Source: Thermoleptolyngbya sichuanensis A183
GTDB taxonomy: Bacteria > Cyanobacteriota > Cyanobacteriia > Elainellales > Elainellaceae
DNA: 64,000 nucleotides
Assembly (NCBI RefSeq): GCF_013177315.1
Contig: NZ_CP053661.1
Location: 1,116,001-1,180,000, forward strand
Direction: 5' to 3'
A model generated the notes under the pieces. The model searched no databases. It was given only the letters and a program-made list of their open reading frames with translations, and was not told where the DNA came from. Position 1 is the first letter of the stretch. The number at the start of each line of letters is the position of its first letter. Positions 7,974-16,720 of the stretch are shown in pieces. A program made the translations under genes and the position numbers.

Positions 7974-9890
7974 ATGTATCCATTTGATTCTGTACATCTA
8001 CTGATGGTCAGCGGCAAAGGTGGTGTCGGCAAAACGACCCTCTCCTGTGCGATCGCCCGTCGCTGGGGGCATGAATTTCCCCAGGATCGGGTGCTGCTGA
8101 TGTCTACTGACCCAGCCCATTCCCTGGGCGATGTGCTGCTGACAGAGGTGACAGACGAAGCGCGATCGCTCGCTGATTTGCCAAACGTGCAGACCCGCGC
8201 CCTGGATGCGGCGGCCCTGCTGACCGAGTTCAAAGCCCGCTATGGGTCGGTGCTGGAGCTATTGGTGGAACGCGGCAGCTTTGTCGAAGGCGCAGACCTC
8301 AGCCCCGTGTGGGATCTGGGCTTTCCGGGGCTGGACGAACTCATGAGCTTGTTGGAGATTCAGCGCATCCTGGAAGATGGCGAGAGTGACCGGATTGTTG
8401 TGGACATGGCCCCTAGCGGGCACACGCTGAATCTGTTTGGACTGATGGACTTTTTGGATCAGTTCCTGGCCGCCCTCAGTCTGTTTCAGGAAAAGCATCG
8501 GGTGATGCAGCAGACCTTCGCTGGGACGTACGCCGCCGACGCAGCCGATGAGTTTTTGGCAGAGATGCAAACGCGCCTGGGCCACGGTCGCGCCTTGCTG
8601 CAAGATGCCACCCGCACTGCCTGCCTTGCTGTCGCCATCCCGGAACCGATGAGCTACCAGGAAACCCGACGTTTTCTGGAGTCCCTCGACACGCTCCACA
8701 TTCCCATTGGCGGTATTGTGGTCAATCGCGTCTTGTCCGACAGCCAGCCCAGCGAGGGCGATTCGCGCAGCGATTCCTATGGGAGTCGCCTTTGCGAACA
8801 GGCCGACCTCCTGGAAAAGTTCGCTGCCCTCTGCCCCGACCCTCCGCTGCTCATCCTGCCCCAGCAGCCCACCGAACCCGTCGGCCTCGAAGCCCTCGAC
8901 AGGCTCCTGCCCCAACTCCTGCCCCACACCCTCGCGCCACTGCCCCCAATTCCTCTGCCCGTCGTGCCATCGACCCTTCACCCGATTCCGCCATCGCTTC
9001 CCGATTTTTTAGACCTCCACCGTCGTCTTCTGATCATCGGCGGCAAGGGTGGCGTTGGGAAGACGACCCTCTCAGGGGCAATCGCCCAAGGCATGGCCCA
9101 GCGCCATCCCCAGCAGCGAGTGCGGGTCATCTCTATCGACCCGGCCCATTCCTTGGGCGATGCCTTTGGAACCGTGCTGGGGCACGATCCCATACCCCTG
9201 TTGCCCAACCTCAGCGCCCAGGAAATCGACGCAGACACCCTGCTGCATCAGTTCCGCGAAGATTACCTGTGGGAATTGGCGGAGATGATGAGCGGCGACA
9301 CGGGCGACGACGCACTGCAAATCGCCTACGGGCCGCAGGCGTGGCGGCAGATTGTGTCCCAGGCGCTCCCCGGCATTGACGAAATGCTGGCGCTAATTGC
9401 CGTGATTGACCTGCTAGAGGACGGCAGCCAAGATTTAGTGATTTTAGATACAGCCCCCACCGGGCATCTGCTGCGCTTTTTGGAAATGCCGACGGCGCTG
9501 AATGACTGGCTTGGCTGGATTTTTAAGCTCTGGCTGAAATATCAGGACGTGGTGGGGCGGGTGGATTTGATGAGCCGCCTGCGGACGCTGCGGCAGCGCG
9601 TGGTGAAGGCGCAAAAACTGCTGAAAGATCCCAGCTTTACGGAATTTATCGGCGTGGCGCAAAATCAGTCGGCAATCCTGGCAGAAGCGGCCCGCCTGAC
9701 GGATTCGCTCAGGGCGCTGGGTATCCAGCAGACTTACTTGGTGCATAACCGCTACGTGCCCGGTCAGGAGATTCCCGCGGCGCAGTTTCCGGGGCAAACC
9801 ATTGTGCGGCTGGCCAGTTTACCCAGGGGAATTCCGCCGCAGGAGCTAATTCAGCTTGCCGCCACGCTCCTCTTCGAGCCGCTGCCATAA
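7974..9890 (+). CDS. Tandem ArsA/GET3-type ATPase
   Basis: A 638-residue P-loop ATPase made of two homologous halves. Deviant Walker A motifs GKGGVGKTTL occur at residues 14-23 and again near residue 357. Each half also has the DPAHSLGD switch motif and an A-loop-like DMAPSGH or DTAPTGH. The family includes arsenite-pump ATPase ArsA and the tail-anchored-protein chaperone GET3/TRC40. No cysteine is present in the second half and no CxxC occurs, so neither an ArsA-type three-cysteine arsenite site nor a GET3 zinc pair is evident, and no arsB or arsC lies nearby. A role in targeting or chaperoning is therefore at least as likely as arsenite export. The ATG at 7974 starts 13 residues before the P-loop. 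Confidence 0.85.
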   Translation: MYPFDSVHLLMVSGKGGVGKTTLSCAIARRWGHEFPQDRVLLMSTDPAHSLGDVLLTEVTDEARSLADLPNVQTRALDAAALLTEFKARYGSVLELLVERGSFVEGADLSPVWDLGFPGLDELMSLLEIQRILEDGESDRIVVDMAPSGHTLNLFGLMDFLDQFLAALSLFQEKHRVMQQTFAGTYAADAADEFLAEMQTRLGHGRALLQDATRTACLAVAIPEPMSYQETRRFLESLDTLHIPIGGIVVNRVLSDSQPSEGDSRSDSYGSRLCEQADLLEKFAALCPDPPLLILPQQPTEPVGLEALDRLLPQLLPHTLAPLPPIPLPVVPSTLHPIPPSLPDFLDLHRRLLIIGGKGGVGKTTLSGAIAQGMAQRHPQQRVRVISIDPAHSLGDAFGTVLGHDPIPLLPNLSAQEIDADTLLHQFREDYLWELAEMMSGDTGDDALQIAYGPQAWRQIVSQALPGIDEMLALIAVIDLLEDGSQDLVILDTAPTGHLLRFLEMPTALNDWLGWIFKLWLKYQDVVGRVDLMSRLRTLRQRVVKAQKLLKDPSFTEFIGVAQNQSAILAEAARLTDSLRALGIQQTYLVHNRYVPGQEIPAAQFPGQTIVRLASLPRGIPPQELIQLAATLLFEPLP

Positions 9891-9924
9891 GTTAATTTGG
9901 GTTTCATTAATTTGGATTAATTGG

Positions 9925-10088
9925 GGCACTAATATACTTCACGCAGCAATTTCAGCCCTCACCCTAAATCCCTCTCCCAGAGCGGGAGAGGGACTTCAAG
10001 CCTATGTCTGGCTCCCCTTCTCCCCGCTTGGGAGAAGGGGTTGGGGGATGAGGGCAGTAAGCTTGCTGTCTCAAGCTATGCCAGTGCC
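9925..10088. mobile_element. 164-bp GGCACT...AGTGCC repeat element
   Basis: Non-coding element bounded by GGCACT and AGTGCC. It contains the palindromes TCTCCCAGAGCGGGAGA and TTCTCCCCGCTTGGGAGAA and the outer pair CCCTCACC/GGGGATGAGGG. A second copy with the same ends lies at 26343-26515, and a copy of the core with different ends at 34424-34566. It fills the gap between the convergent ArsA-like and CPBP genes, where it could also fold as a terminator in RNA. Confidence 0.75.
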
Positions 10089-10115
10089 TTAACTTGGGTC
10101 ATTTGGGGACTGCGG

Positions 10116-10892
10116 CTAGCTACCCCCGACCCCCCGCAGCGCCAAGTCTGCACAAAAATGGGCCAGCATTGCCGCCTCCAGCCCAAGCTTCCAGTAAAGC
10201 GCCCCAAAGACGAGTCCCAGCAGCCCGTTTAGCAGCAGCGATCGCCCAATCACTACCCCCGTCAGCGGCCAGACTGCAGCGGCAGCGGGCAAATGCCCCA
10301 GCCCAAACAGCAGCGACGAGAGGGCGATCGCCATCCCAAATATCCAGGTTGGCGGCGACACGGGACGCGCTGCCAGTCGCCACAGCACCCAGGTAATCAG
10401 GGTCATCAGCCCCAGCCGCAGCCACAGTTCTTCGGTGATTCCGCCGTAAATGCTCGCCAGTAGCCCTTTCCACAGATCCACTTGGGGTCGGGTGGCGGCG
10501 GAACCCGTGAGCGGGGCTGGCATCCACGGCTGAAATAGGATATCCAGCCCCAGAATCGCCAGCCCGCCCAACCCGCCGAGCAGGGCAATGCTGAGCCAGC
10601 GACGACGGGGCATGAGGGGCAGAGGGGTGCCCGTCAGCCAGGCCCGCACCAGCGGCGAATCGAGGCCCAGCGATCGCCCCAGCCGCAGCCCCAGCCAGCC
10701 CAGCGGCCACAGCACCAGTCCGGTTTGGATGGCCTGCCCAAAGGCGACGGCCGACAGCGGCACCGCCAGATCCGCAGGCGGAGGGGCGATCGCCATTAGG
10801 TAGGGAAACACAGCCAGCGCCCCCAACGCACCCAGGATGGCCCAAAATAGGGCAATTTTTATGTTTGGCTTGGTCTTCCAGGTTCTTTGCAT
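10116..10892 (-). CDS. CPBP-family intramembrane metalloprotease/glutamic protease
   Basis: A 258-residue polytopic membrane protein with at least six hydrophobic segments. The CPBP (Abi) family motifs are visible in order: the di-glutamate motif ITEELWLRLGL, then the His-containing LFGLGHLP, then AHFCADL near the C-terminus. Members cleave substrates within the membrane or act in prenyl-protein or immunity-type processing; this member's substrate is not known. The ATG at 10892 lies 30 bp after the stop of the aluminium-resistance-type gene on the same strand, so the two are probably co-transcribed. The gap between them carries a GCGTAAGTCCTG string matching one end of the 24187/53189 repeat family. 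Confidence 0.85.
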   Translation of the reverse strand: MQRTWKTKPNIKIALFWAILGALGALAVFPYLMAIAPPPADLAVPLSAVAFGQAIQTGLVLWPLGWLGLRLGRSLGLDSPLVRAWLTGTPLPLMPRRRWLSIALLGGLGGLAILGLDILFQPWMPAPLTGSAATRPQVDLWKGLLASIYGGITEELWLRLGLMTLITWVLWRLAARPVSPPTWIFGMAIALSSLLFGLGHLPAAAAVWPLTGVVIGRSLLLNGLLGLVFGALYWKLGLEAAMLAHFCADLALRGVGGS

Positions 10893-10922
10893 ATAAACTG
10901 CGTAAGTCCTGTAGGTTTTGGG

Positions 10923-12155
10923 TCAGGTTTTTGGGCCAACGGCTACAATGGCGGCTTCGAGGGCGATCGCCACATGAGTCCAGTGGGTTCCCCCCTGGCA
11001 AAAGACCGTGTACGGCTCCCGCAGCGGCCCATCGGCAGAAAATTCCGACGTACTGCCGTCGATAAACGTGCCGCCTGCCATCACTAGCTCACTCTCATAA
11101 CCGGGCATTTCCGCAGGCACGGGACTGAGGTACGACCCAATGGGGGAATATTCCTGGATTGCCTTGCAAAAGGCAATGACCTTTTCGGGTGAGCCGAGGC
11201 GAATCGCCTGGATCACATCGCGGCGGGGCGCATTGGGCAGCGGATTCACCGGATAGCCCAACTGGTGAAACACATAGCTCGTCAGATGGTTGCCCTTCAT
11301 TGCCTCGCCTACCATCTGTGGTGCCAGGAATAGCCCCTGAAACAGTAGCCGATTTTGGTCAAAGGTGGCGCCGCCCTCGCTGCCGATGCCGGGGGACGTG
11401 AGCCGACAGCAGGCTTTTTCTACCAAATCTGCCCGCCCGGCCACGTAGCCGCCTGCGGTGACGATCGTGCCGCCCGGATTTTTGATCAGCGACCCGGCGA
11501 TCAGGTCTGCCCCAACGGTGGGCGGTTCGCAGTCTGCCACAAACTCGCCGTAGCAGTTGTCCACAAAGCAGACGGTATCAGGATTTTGCTGCTTTACCAG
11601 GTGGATAATTTTGGCAATGTCGTCAATCGACAGGCTTTGCCGCCAGGAATAGCCGCAGGAGCGCTGGATTAGCACCAGTTTGGTTTCCGGGCGAATTGCA
11701 GTGGCCAAATCTGGCCAGGCGATCGCCCCTTCTGGGGTTAATTCCAACTGTCGATAGGACACGCCAAAGTCCTTCAGCGACCCCAGCCCCTTGCCCCGCA
11801 ACCCGATGACCTCCTCCAGCGTGTCGTAGGGTGCGCCCGCCACCGCCAGCAGTTCGTCCCCCGGCCGCAGCACCCCAAACAGCGCAGAGGCGATCGCGTG
11901 CGTCCCTGATACAAACTGCACCCGCACCGCCGCCGCCTCTGCCCCCATCACCTGGGCAAACACCCGATCCAGCACCTGCCGTCCCAAATCGCCATGCCCA
12001 TAGCCGCTGACGCTGGCAAAGTGATGAACCCCTACGCCGTGATGTCGAAAGGCCTCCAGCACCCGCCGCAGGTTCGCTTTTACCTGGGCATCGATGCGGG
12101 CAAAGGTAGGCTGGAGGGCGTGTTCTGCTTGGACGATTAGACTGGCACTGAGCAT
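10923..12155 (-). CDS. PLP-dependent aluminium-resistance/methionine gamma-lyase-like protein
   Basis: A 410-residue fold-type I PLP protein of the group annotated as aluminium resistance proteins or cystathionine beta-lyase-like proteins. Recognised features include VSGYGHGD near the N-terminus, FVSGTHAIASALFG (cofactor phosphate region), CFVDNCYGEF (Asp contacting the pyridine nitrogen) and the lysine in LIKNPGGTIV, the expected Schiff-base residue. The C-terminal CQGGTHWTHVAIALE is characteristic. The reaction is probably lysis of a sulfur amino acid; aluminium tolerance is only the historical label. It starts at the ATG at 12155 and is divergent from dtd across a 221-bp gap that holds an 11-bp-period array. 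Confidence 0.85.
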   Translation of the reverse strand: MLSASLIVQAEHALQPTFARIDAQVKANLRRVLEAFRHHGVGVHHFASVSGYGHGDLGRQVLDRVFAQVMGAEAAAVRVQFVSGTHAIASALFGVLRPGDELLAVAGAPYDTLEEVIGLRGKGLGSLKDFGVSYRQLELTPEGAIAWPDLATAIRPETKLVLIQRSCGYSWRQSLSIDDIAKIIHLVKQQNPDTVCFVDNCYGEFVADCEPPTVGADLIAGSLIKNPGGTIVTAGGYVAGRADLVEKACCRLTSPGIGSEGGATFDQNRLLFQGLFLAPQMVGEAMKGNHLTSYVFHQLGYPVNPLPNAPRRDVIQAIRLGSPEKVIAFCKAIQEYSPIGSYLSPVPAEMPGYESELVMAGGTFIDGSTSEFSADGPLREPYTVFCQGGTHWTHVAIALEAAIVAVGPKT

Positions 12156-12257
12156 GATTGAGAGAGCGTTGTGCGAACAGAGGAAAAATTACACGAATCT
12201 CCTATGATGCCATGCAAAATCAGGGTTCTGCATAGAAGCAGCGGTCTTCAGGCAAGA

Positions 12258-12345
12258 TTCAAGCAAGATTTAAGCAAGGTTCAAACAGGGTTCGGACAGG
12301 GTTCAAACAGGATTCAAACAGGGTTCGGACAGGGTTCAAGCAGAG
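12258..12345. repeat. 11-bp tandem array, eight units
   Basis: Eight consecutive 11-bp units related to TTCAAACAGGG, with variants TTCGGACAGGG and TTCAAGCAAGA, between the divergent aluminium-resistance-type gene and dtd. The array ends 31 bp before the dtd start. The period is close to one helical turn and is not a multiple of three, so no protein can repeat in register with it. Confidence 0.9.
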
Positions 12346-12376
12346 AGCCGTTCTGGAACAGCAAGGAGTCGGGAAA

Positions 12377-12814
12377 ATGCGGGTCGTGTTGCAGCGGGTG
12401 TCGTCATCACAGGTTACGGTAGCGGGCGAAGTTGTAGGGCAGATTGGGCGCGGGCTGAATCTGCTGGTCGGCATCGCCAGTACAGACACCGAAGCGGAAC
12501 TGGATTGGATGACGCGCAAGTGTTTGGAATTGCGGGTATTTTCCAATGGTGACGGCAAATTTGACCAGTCGGTGCTGGATGTTGGTGGAGACCTGCTGGT
12601 GATTAGCCAGTTCACCTTGTATGGCGACTGTCGCAAGGGGCGACGACCGTCGTTTGATCAGGCCGCAGCTCCCCTGCTGGCAGAGGCACTGTATCACCAG
12701 TTTGTCGAAAAGCTGCGCCAGAGCGGGCTGCGCGTGGAGACGGGGCGCTTTGGCGCGATGATGCAGGTGTCGATTGAGAACGATGGCCCGGTTACGTTGA
12801 TTCTGGAAAAATAA
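12377..12814 (+). CDS. dtd: D-aminoacyl-tRNA deacylase
   Basis: A 145-residue enzyme that removes D-amino acids (and glycine mis-attached to tRNA-Ala) from tRNAs in the cytoplasm, protecting translation. The two family signatures are intact: SQFTLYGD around residues 77-84 and the cross-subunit Gly-cisPro motif NDGPVT near residue 137. Length is standard. The ATG at 12377 directly begins the conserved [27 protein letters not shown] stretch upstream can serve as a ribosome binding site. It appears monocistronic. Identification is secure. Confidence 0.96.
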   Translation: MRVVLQRVSSSQVTVAGEVVGQIGRGLNLLVGIASTDTEAELDWMTRKCLELRVFSNGDGKFDQSVLDVGGDLLVISQFTLYGDCRKGRRPSFDQAAAPLLAEALYHQFVEKLRQSGLRVETGRFGAMMQVSIENDGPVTLILEK

Positions 12815-13160
12815 AGGCTGAGCGAGCATTGGAAAACCCAGCCGCCATCTTTGATCGGGACGCAACCTGGGCACTATCTGGGCGCAGCTAGCCCCCTTCA
12901 CAGCCGACGCTCTGAATTCCGCATTTCGCCCCAAAAAACACCCTGTTAGGTGAGGGCTTTCCGAAATGCCGAACAGTATTATGAAGCCAACCGTAAAGCG
13001 CTCAGTCGTGAGTCTGTCCGGCGGATGCGCCTTCATCAGGGATTGAGCGATCGCCCCTAAAGGTATCCAACCTAAAGGCATCCAAAGTGCAATTAGTGCA
13101 ATCAGTGCAATTAGTGCGATTAAAGCAGTTCAAGCAGAAGCAAAATTTCTAACAACTGGC
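12815..13160. other. Intergenic region with a 9-bp tandem array
   Basis: A 346-bp gap between dtd and the histidine kinase without a supported gene. Bases 13087-13122 hold four 9-bp units of the type GTGCAATTA. Nothing else was recognised. Confidence 0.7.
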
Positions 13161-14357
13161 ATGAGTTGGAGCAAGCGTTTGACAATGGAACCTGGCATCG
13201 TCTTACTAATTCAGCATGACCCAGAAACGTCGGCCAAAGCGTCGGATGCATTGAATGGAACAGGGTTCAAATTGTCGGTCTGTGAAGCGGGCGAAGGGAC
13301 GACTCCCGAAGGGATTGCTTCGCGAATCGCCCAGGCTGCTCAAATCCAGCCCGCGCTGATTCTCTTGGATGCCGAATCTGAGGCGATCGCCCTGGAAACC
13401 TGCCGCCAGCTTCAGTCCAATCCAAACACGAGCAGCATTCCTGTTCTGCTGCTGCTGCCGCCGACCAGCAATCCCGGCCAGCTTTATCCTGGCGTGTCCG
13501 ATGTCCTGGTGAAGCCGCTGTTCACCCAGATGTTGCAGTCTAGAATTCGCATTCTGATGTCGCTCCAGACCTTGCAGCAGCAGGTGCAGAGACAAAACCA
13601 GCGCCTCCAGCAAGAAGCCCTCAGCCGCCAGTGCGCGGTTCAGACGTTGCGGGATGTGATGCATGCGCTCGCCCATGATCTGCGAAATCCTGTCCTGGGA
13701 ATGCAGATGGTGTTTGGAAATTTGCTCAAGGGCACGGCTCGTCCCCTGAATTCAGGTGTAGACCTGGTTTCGGTTTCTCGCTCGGAGCTAGAGCGCATGG
13801 CTCAGGGAGTCGATTGCTATCTCGGCCTGATCAACGCGATGCTGAGTGCCCACGCCGAACCGGATGCATACCTGACAATTCAGCCCCAGCCCTTTCGTCT
13901 CGATGAACTGGTGCAAGAGGTGATCAAGGATTTGGAGCCACTGCTCAAAAAGTCGCAGGCCACGGTCTTTTGCAATATTGATCCGGAGTTGCCCCCCGTC
14001 AAGGGCGATCCCAAGCGACTGTGGGACGTGTTAGAAAACCTTCTGGTCAACGCCTTGAAGCACAATCCGCCAGGGATTCAGTTGACGGTGGAACTGCGTC
14101 AGGAAAACAATTCGGTTTGCTTTAGCGTGCAGGACAACGGCATCGGGATTCCCCAGGAGCAATGCCAGCGGCTGTTTGGGCTACACCAGCGTGGTCCAAA
14201 TGCTCGGCAAGGCTTGGGGCTGGGTTTATACCTTTGCCAGCGAATCATCCAGGCCCACGGCAGCGAAATTTTAGTAGACAGTCGCCCCAAGGCAGGCGCA
14301 AAGTTTTGGTTCCTGCTGCCCTTAGCAAAAGAAGCGAAACTGGCGGCGATCGCCTGA
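13161..14357 (+). CDS. Hybrid-type sensor histidine kinase with N-terminal receiver-like domain
   Basis: A 398-residue soluble kinase. Residues about 10-130 resemble a response-regulator receiver domain (IVLLIQHDP, ALILLDAES with a candidate phospho-Asp, VSDVLVKPL). A coiled-coil linker is followed by HisKA with the phospho-accepting His in HALAHDLRNP, then HATPase_c with N box (ENLLVNALKHNPPG), G1 (DNGIGIP) and G2 (GLGLGLYL). No membrane segment is seen, so it senses a cytoplasmic signal or receives phosphate through the receiver domain. No response regulator lies next to it. Start may be the ATG at 13161 or an in-frame ATG at 13185; neither has a strong Shine-Dalgarno sequence. Confidence 0.88.
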   Translation: MSWSKRLTMEPGIVLLIQHDPETSAKASDALNGTGFKLSVCEAGEGTTPEGIASRIAQAAQIQPALILLDAESEAIALETCRQLQSNPNTSSIPVLLLLPPTSNPGQLYPGVSDVLVKPLFTQMLQSRIRILMSLQTLQQQVQRQNQRLQQEALSRQCAVQTLRDVMHALAHDLRNPVLGMQMVFGNLLKGTARPLNSGVDLVSVSRSELERMAQGVDCYLGLINAMLSAHAEPDAYLTIQPQPFRLDELVQEVIKDLEPLLKKSQATVFCNIDPELPPVKGDPKRLWDVLENLLVNALKHNPPGIQLTVELRQENNSVCFSVQDNGIGIPQEQCQRLFGLHQRGPNARQGLGLGLYLCQRIIQAHGSEILVDSRPKAGAKFWFLLPLAKEAKLAAIA

Positions 14358-14407
14358 TTAGCCCTTGTGACGGCTCCGATACTCCGGCAATCCGGCTCAC
14401 CTCTCAA

Positions 14408-14477
14408 TTAGGCAATTTGCATTAGGCAATTTGCATCAGGCAATCTGTATTAGGCAATCTGCATTAGGCAATGCTGC
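14408..14477. repeat. 14-bp tandem array overlapping the nurA stop codon
   Basis: Five 14-bp units of TTAGGCAATTTGCA type. The fifth unit starts at 14464, so its TTA is the complement of the nurA stop codon and its remainder encodes the last residues of NurA. The array fills the space between the convergent kinase and nurA genes. Confidence 0.9.
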
Positions 14478-15648
14478 CTCGCTTCCGAGCCTCCTTGTAA
14501 GAGGTTCCGATATTTTTCAGCCCAGCGCGGATCATTTCCCGCTCAAGCAGCGCAAAAAAACGAGCGCGATCGCCCCCGCGTACCACGGCCTGGTTGTGGG
14601 CTTCGGCCAGCGCCACCGGATAGCCATAGCCCTTTTGAACTTGAGCCAGCGTCAGGCTGAGGGCGCTGTTGAGCAATGCCTCGTCTTCTGCTACCCACTG
14701 CGGCAGGTCGATGCGGGCAATCTCTGCGCCCACGTTGACATAGCAAAAGTAAACATGGTGCGGGCCGTATAGCTCCAAAATGCGGGAGGAACTGCGCCAC
14801 AGGGGGCTGCGCTCTCCGGGTTGCAGCAGCAGATTCCACAGCGCCGTATCGCGTAGTGGCGCAAACACTTGGCAGGGCGCATCTTCGGTCTTTCCGGGAC
14901 AATGGGTGAGACAGTCGGGTTGGGGATGAGGACAAGCGTGGAGCCGCAGGAAATTCAGCGCTTCACCACTGCGGGCAGCGCTGAGGTAGCCCACCAGGGG
15001 AATGCGGGTGGCTCGCAGCCGATCCCAGGCTTTGAGGATGGGCGGCAGTAGGCGATCGCGGGCCTCCGTCGGCAGCGGCTCCAAAAACCAGTGAATCAGC
15101 GACCCATCTACCATTGCCAGCGTGGGCCTCTCTGGAGCCTCAGCCTTCTCTCCTTCGCCCAGTTCTGCCAGCACCATCGCCTCCGACACCGTGCGTCGCA
15201 GCCCCATCCATTCTTCGGTGCGGATGCCCCACTGGCGGGATACGTACAGGTCTTCGGGTCGGTAAAACACCTCCGGCTGGCTGTCCAACAAAGGATAGCG
15301 GTTTTGCCCGTAGTGCAGCACCACGCGCCCGACGTTAATCAAATAGCAATAGGCAATTTCATGGTGGCTGGGGGCAATTTGGGAGCCGTCGGTGGCCAGA
15401 ACGGTATGCAGCCGGGGGGCCGGGTCAATGGGGAGGCGCGTATTTAGCGGCTCTACCGGACGAGCCGCAGAAAACCCCAGGCGATCGCCCCATTCCTGCT
15501 GGCGGGCCACTAGGTCTGCCTGTTGTCCCTCCACCTCCCGCAGCAGCGCCTCTGCCCGCTCTAGTCTCTGTCGGGCGGCGATCGACTCCGCAGTGAGATG
15601 CTGGCTAATCCCCTGCATCTGGCGGGCAAGCTTGGTCAAGTCGAGCAT
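14464..15648 (-). CDS. NurA-domain DNA repair nuclease
   Basis: A 394-residue protein with the NurA domain, a nuclease fold best known from archaeal double-strand-break end resection, where it partners HerA. In the sequence, the conserved DGS motif around residue 86 (VLATDGSQIAPS) and a second acidic motif (LAMVDGSLIHWFLE) carry the metal-binding aspartates. The C-terminal LPQWVAEDE and GYPVALAEAHNQAVV regions match cyanobacterial members. A coiled coil covers about residues 15-50. No HerA-like helicase is in the window. The ATG at 15648 gives the standard N-terminus. Family assignment is good; the role in this organism is inferred. Confidence 0.8.
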   Translation of the reverse strand: MLDLTKLARQMQGISQHLTAESIAARQRLERAEALLREVEGQQADLVARQQEWGDRLGFSAARPVEPLNTRLPIDPAPRLHTVLATDGSQIAPSHHEIAYCYLINVGRVVLHYGQNRYPLLDSQPEVFYRPEDLYVSRQWGIRTEEWMGLRRTVSEAMVLAELGEGEKAEAPERPTLAMVDGSLIHWFLEPLPTEARDRLLPPILKAWDRLRATRIPLVGYLSAARSGEALNFLRLHACPHPQPDCLTHCPGKTEDAPCQVFAPLRDTALWNLLLQPGERSPLWRSSSRILELYGPHHVYFCYVNVGAEIARIDLPQWVAEDEALLNSALSLTLAQVQKGYGYPVALAEAHNQAVVRGGDRARFFALLEREMIRAGLKNIGTSYKEARKRGSIA

Positions 15649-15761
15649 ATAAGGCAGCAGTGAGATTCCCAGTCAGCCCTCAGTCTGCTCCAAATCCTAG
15701 CTCAGGTTCGCAAAACAATACAAGCGTTCTGATTGAAAATCTTTGAATCCAGTCTTCAACA

Positions 15762-16352
15762 TTACCCGGCTGCTTTTTGCAGTTCGTCCAGTCGTGCTAG
15801 CACCTCACGACTATGAACGGCAGGATTGACACCCAAAAACCGCTCCCGCAAAATGCCGTCTGGGTCAATCAGATAGGTATGCCGCAAGGACATCGTGCCC
15901 AACCATGAGCCGTAGGCTTTGCTGACTGCGCCCGTGGTATCAGCCAACAGGGGAAACTTCAGCCCTTCGGAGTCGCAAAACTCCCGGTGAGAATCCACGT
16001 CGTCTACGCTAATGCCCAAAATCTGGGTGTTGCGGGCCTGATATTGCGGCAAGTCCCGCTGAAATCGCTGTGCCTCTAGCGTGCAGCCGGAGGTAAAGTC
16101 CTTGGGGTAGAAATACACCACGACCCACTGGCCGCGATAGTCTGCCAAAGAAACCGTGCCGTCGCCAATGTTGGTGGGCAGAGAAAACTCTGGGGCGGGC
16201 TGGTCGAGTGGGGGCTGCGGGCCGCCCAGCGCCAGGGCAGTAGGGGAAGGCGGCACAACCCAGAGCCACAAGCCCAGCAGCAGGCAGGCAGCAAGCCGGA
16301 CGAGCGATCGCCCCTGGGGTAAAAGTTTCCAAAGCGCTCCAAAGACAGCCAT
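15762..16352 (-). CDS. Exported PrxQ/BCP-type peroxiredoxin
   Basis: Thiol peroxidase that reduces hydrogen peroxide or organic peroxides. The peroxidatic cysteine sits in FTSGCTLEAQRF. The second cysteine that most PrxQ proteins carry five residues later is absent, so resolution would use the cysteine in REFCDSEG or an external thiol. The ATG at 16352 gives a 196-residue product with an N-terminal hydrophobic segment (LAACLLLGLWLWVV) ending near ALALG, suggesting export to the lumen or periplasm or membrane anchoring. An upstream in-frame start at 16415 would add a poorly conserved proline-rich tail and is less likely. The gene is flanked by short repeats. Confidence 0.88.
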   Translation of the reverse strand: MAVFGALWKLLPQGRSLVRLAACLLLGLWLWVVPPSPTALALGGPQPPLDQPAPEFSLPTNIGDGTVSLADYRGQWVVVYFYPKDFTSGCTLEAQRFQRDLPQYQARNTQILGISVDDVDSHREFCDSEGLKFPLLADTTGAVSKAYGSWLGTMSLRHTYLIDPDGILRERFLGVNPAVHSREVLARLDELQKAAG

Positions 16353-16407
16353 GACGCTCACCTGAGTAACGGCAAAGGGGGGAGGGGGAGTAAACCTAGG
16401 CATTGAC

Positions 16408-16573
16408 CTAGGCATTGTTTTAAAACTTTCTAGGTCGTTGATTACCCTGATTCGATCCCCCTAAACCCCTAAATCCCCCTTAAAAAGGGGGACTTCCGGA
16501 GCGGTTTGTCCCAGTTCCCCCTTTGTTAAGGGGGGCTAGGGGGGGATCAATAAGGCTTTAAAACACGACCTAG
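16408..16573. mobile_element. CCCCTTGTTAAGGGG-family element, copy 1
   Basis: 166-bp non-coding copy of the family at 7606, with ends CTAGGCATTGTTTTAAAAC and TTTAAAACACGACCTAG, which are imperfect inverted repeats. Inside are CCCCCTTAAAAAGGGGGA and CCCCCTTTGTTAAGGGGGG. Confidence 0.75.
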
Positions 16574-16582
16574 CGACTGTGA

Positions 16583-16720
16583 GAGCTAATTTGTAAAGGA
16601 GCCTGAAAGCCTTGTTAATCAAGGATTTCCGAGAAACCGCTTTTCCTGGGCAAACATGACCTCAAAGCCACACATGCCAAGAGTTTCAGGCTTCTTAAGA
16701 TTTGCTTCATAAATTAGCTC
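16583..16720. mobile_element. 138-bp MITE, copy A, flanked by TGA duplications
   Basis: Non-coding element beginning GAGCTAATTTGTAAAGG and ending in the complement of GAGCTAATTTATGAAGC. It is flanked on both sides by TGA (16580-16582 and 16721-16723), a 3-bp target duplication. The copy at 24047-24184 is its exact reverse complement over the whole length. Terminal GAGC and a TNA target resemble IS5-group (IS1031-like) insertions, but no such transposase is in the window, so mobilisation in trans is inferred. Confidence 0.88.

Noticed and set aside
7729-7983. An open frame inside the 7.6-7.9 kb repeat block.
   Set aside because: It encodes repeat-derived peptide (SPLIRGTSGAARFPPC-like) and carries no independent coding signal.
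10120-11001. A 293-codon minus-strand frame.
   Set aside because: It is the out-of-frame shadow of the CPBP protease gene, which has clear family motifs.
12171-12422. An open frame through the 11-bp array upstream of dtd.
   Set aside because: It is out of frame with dtd, overlaps its start and is mostly repeat sequence.
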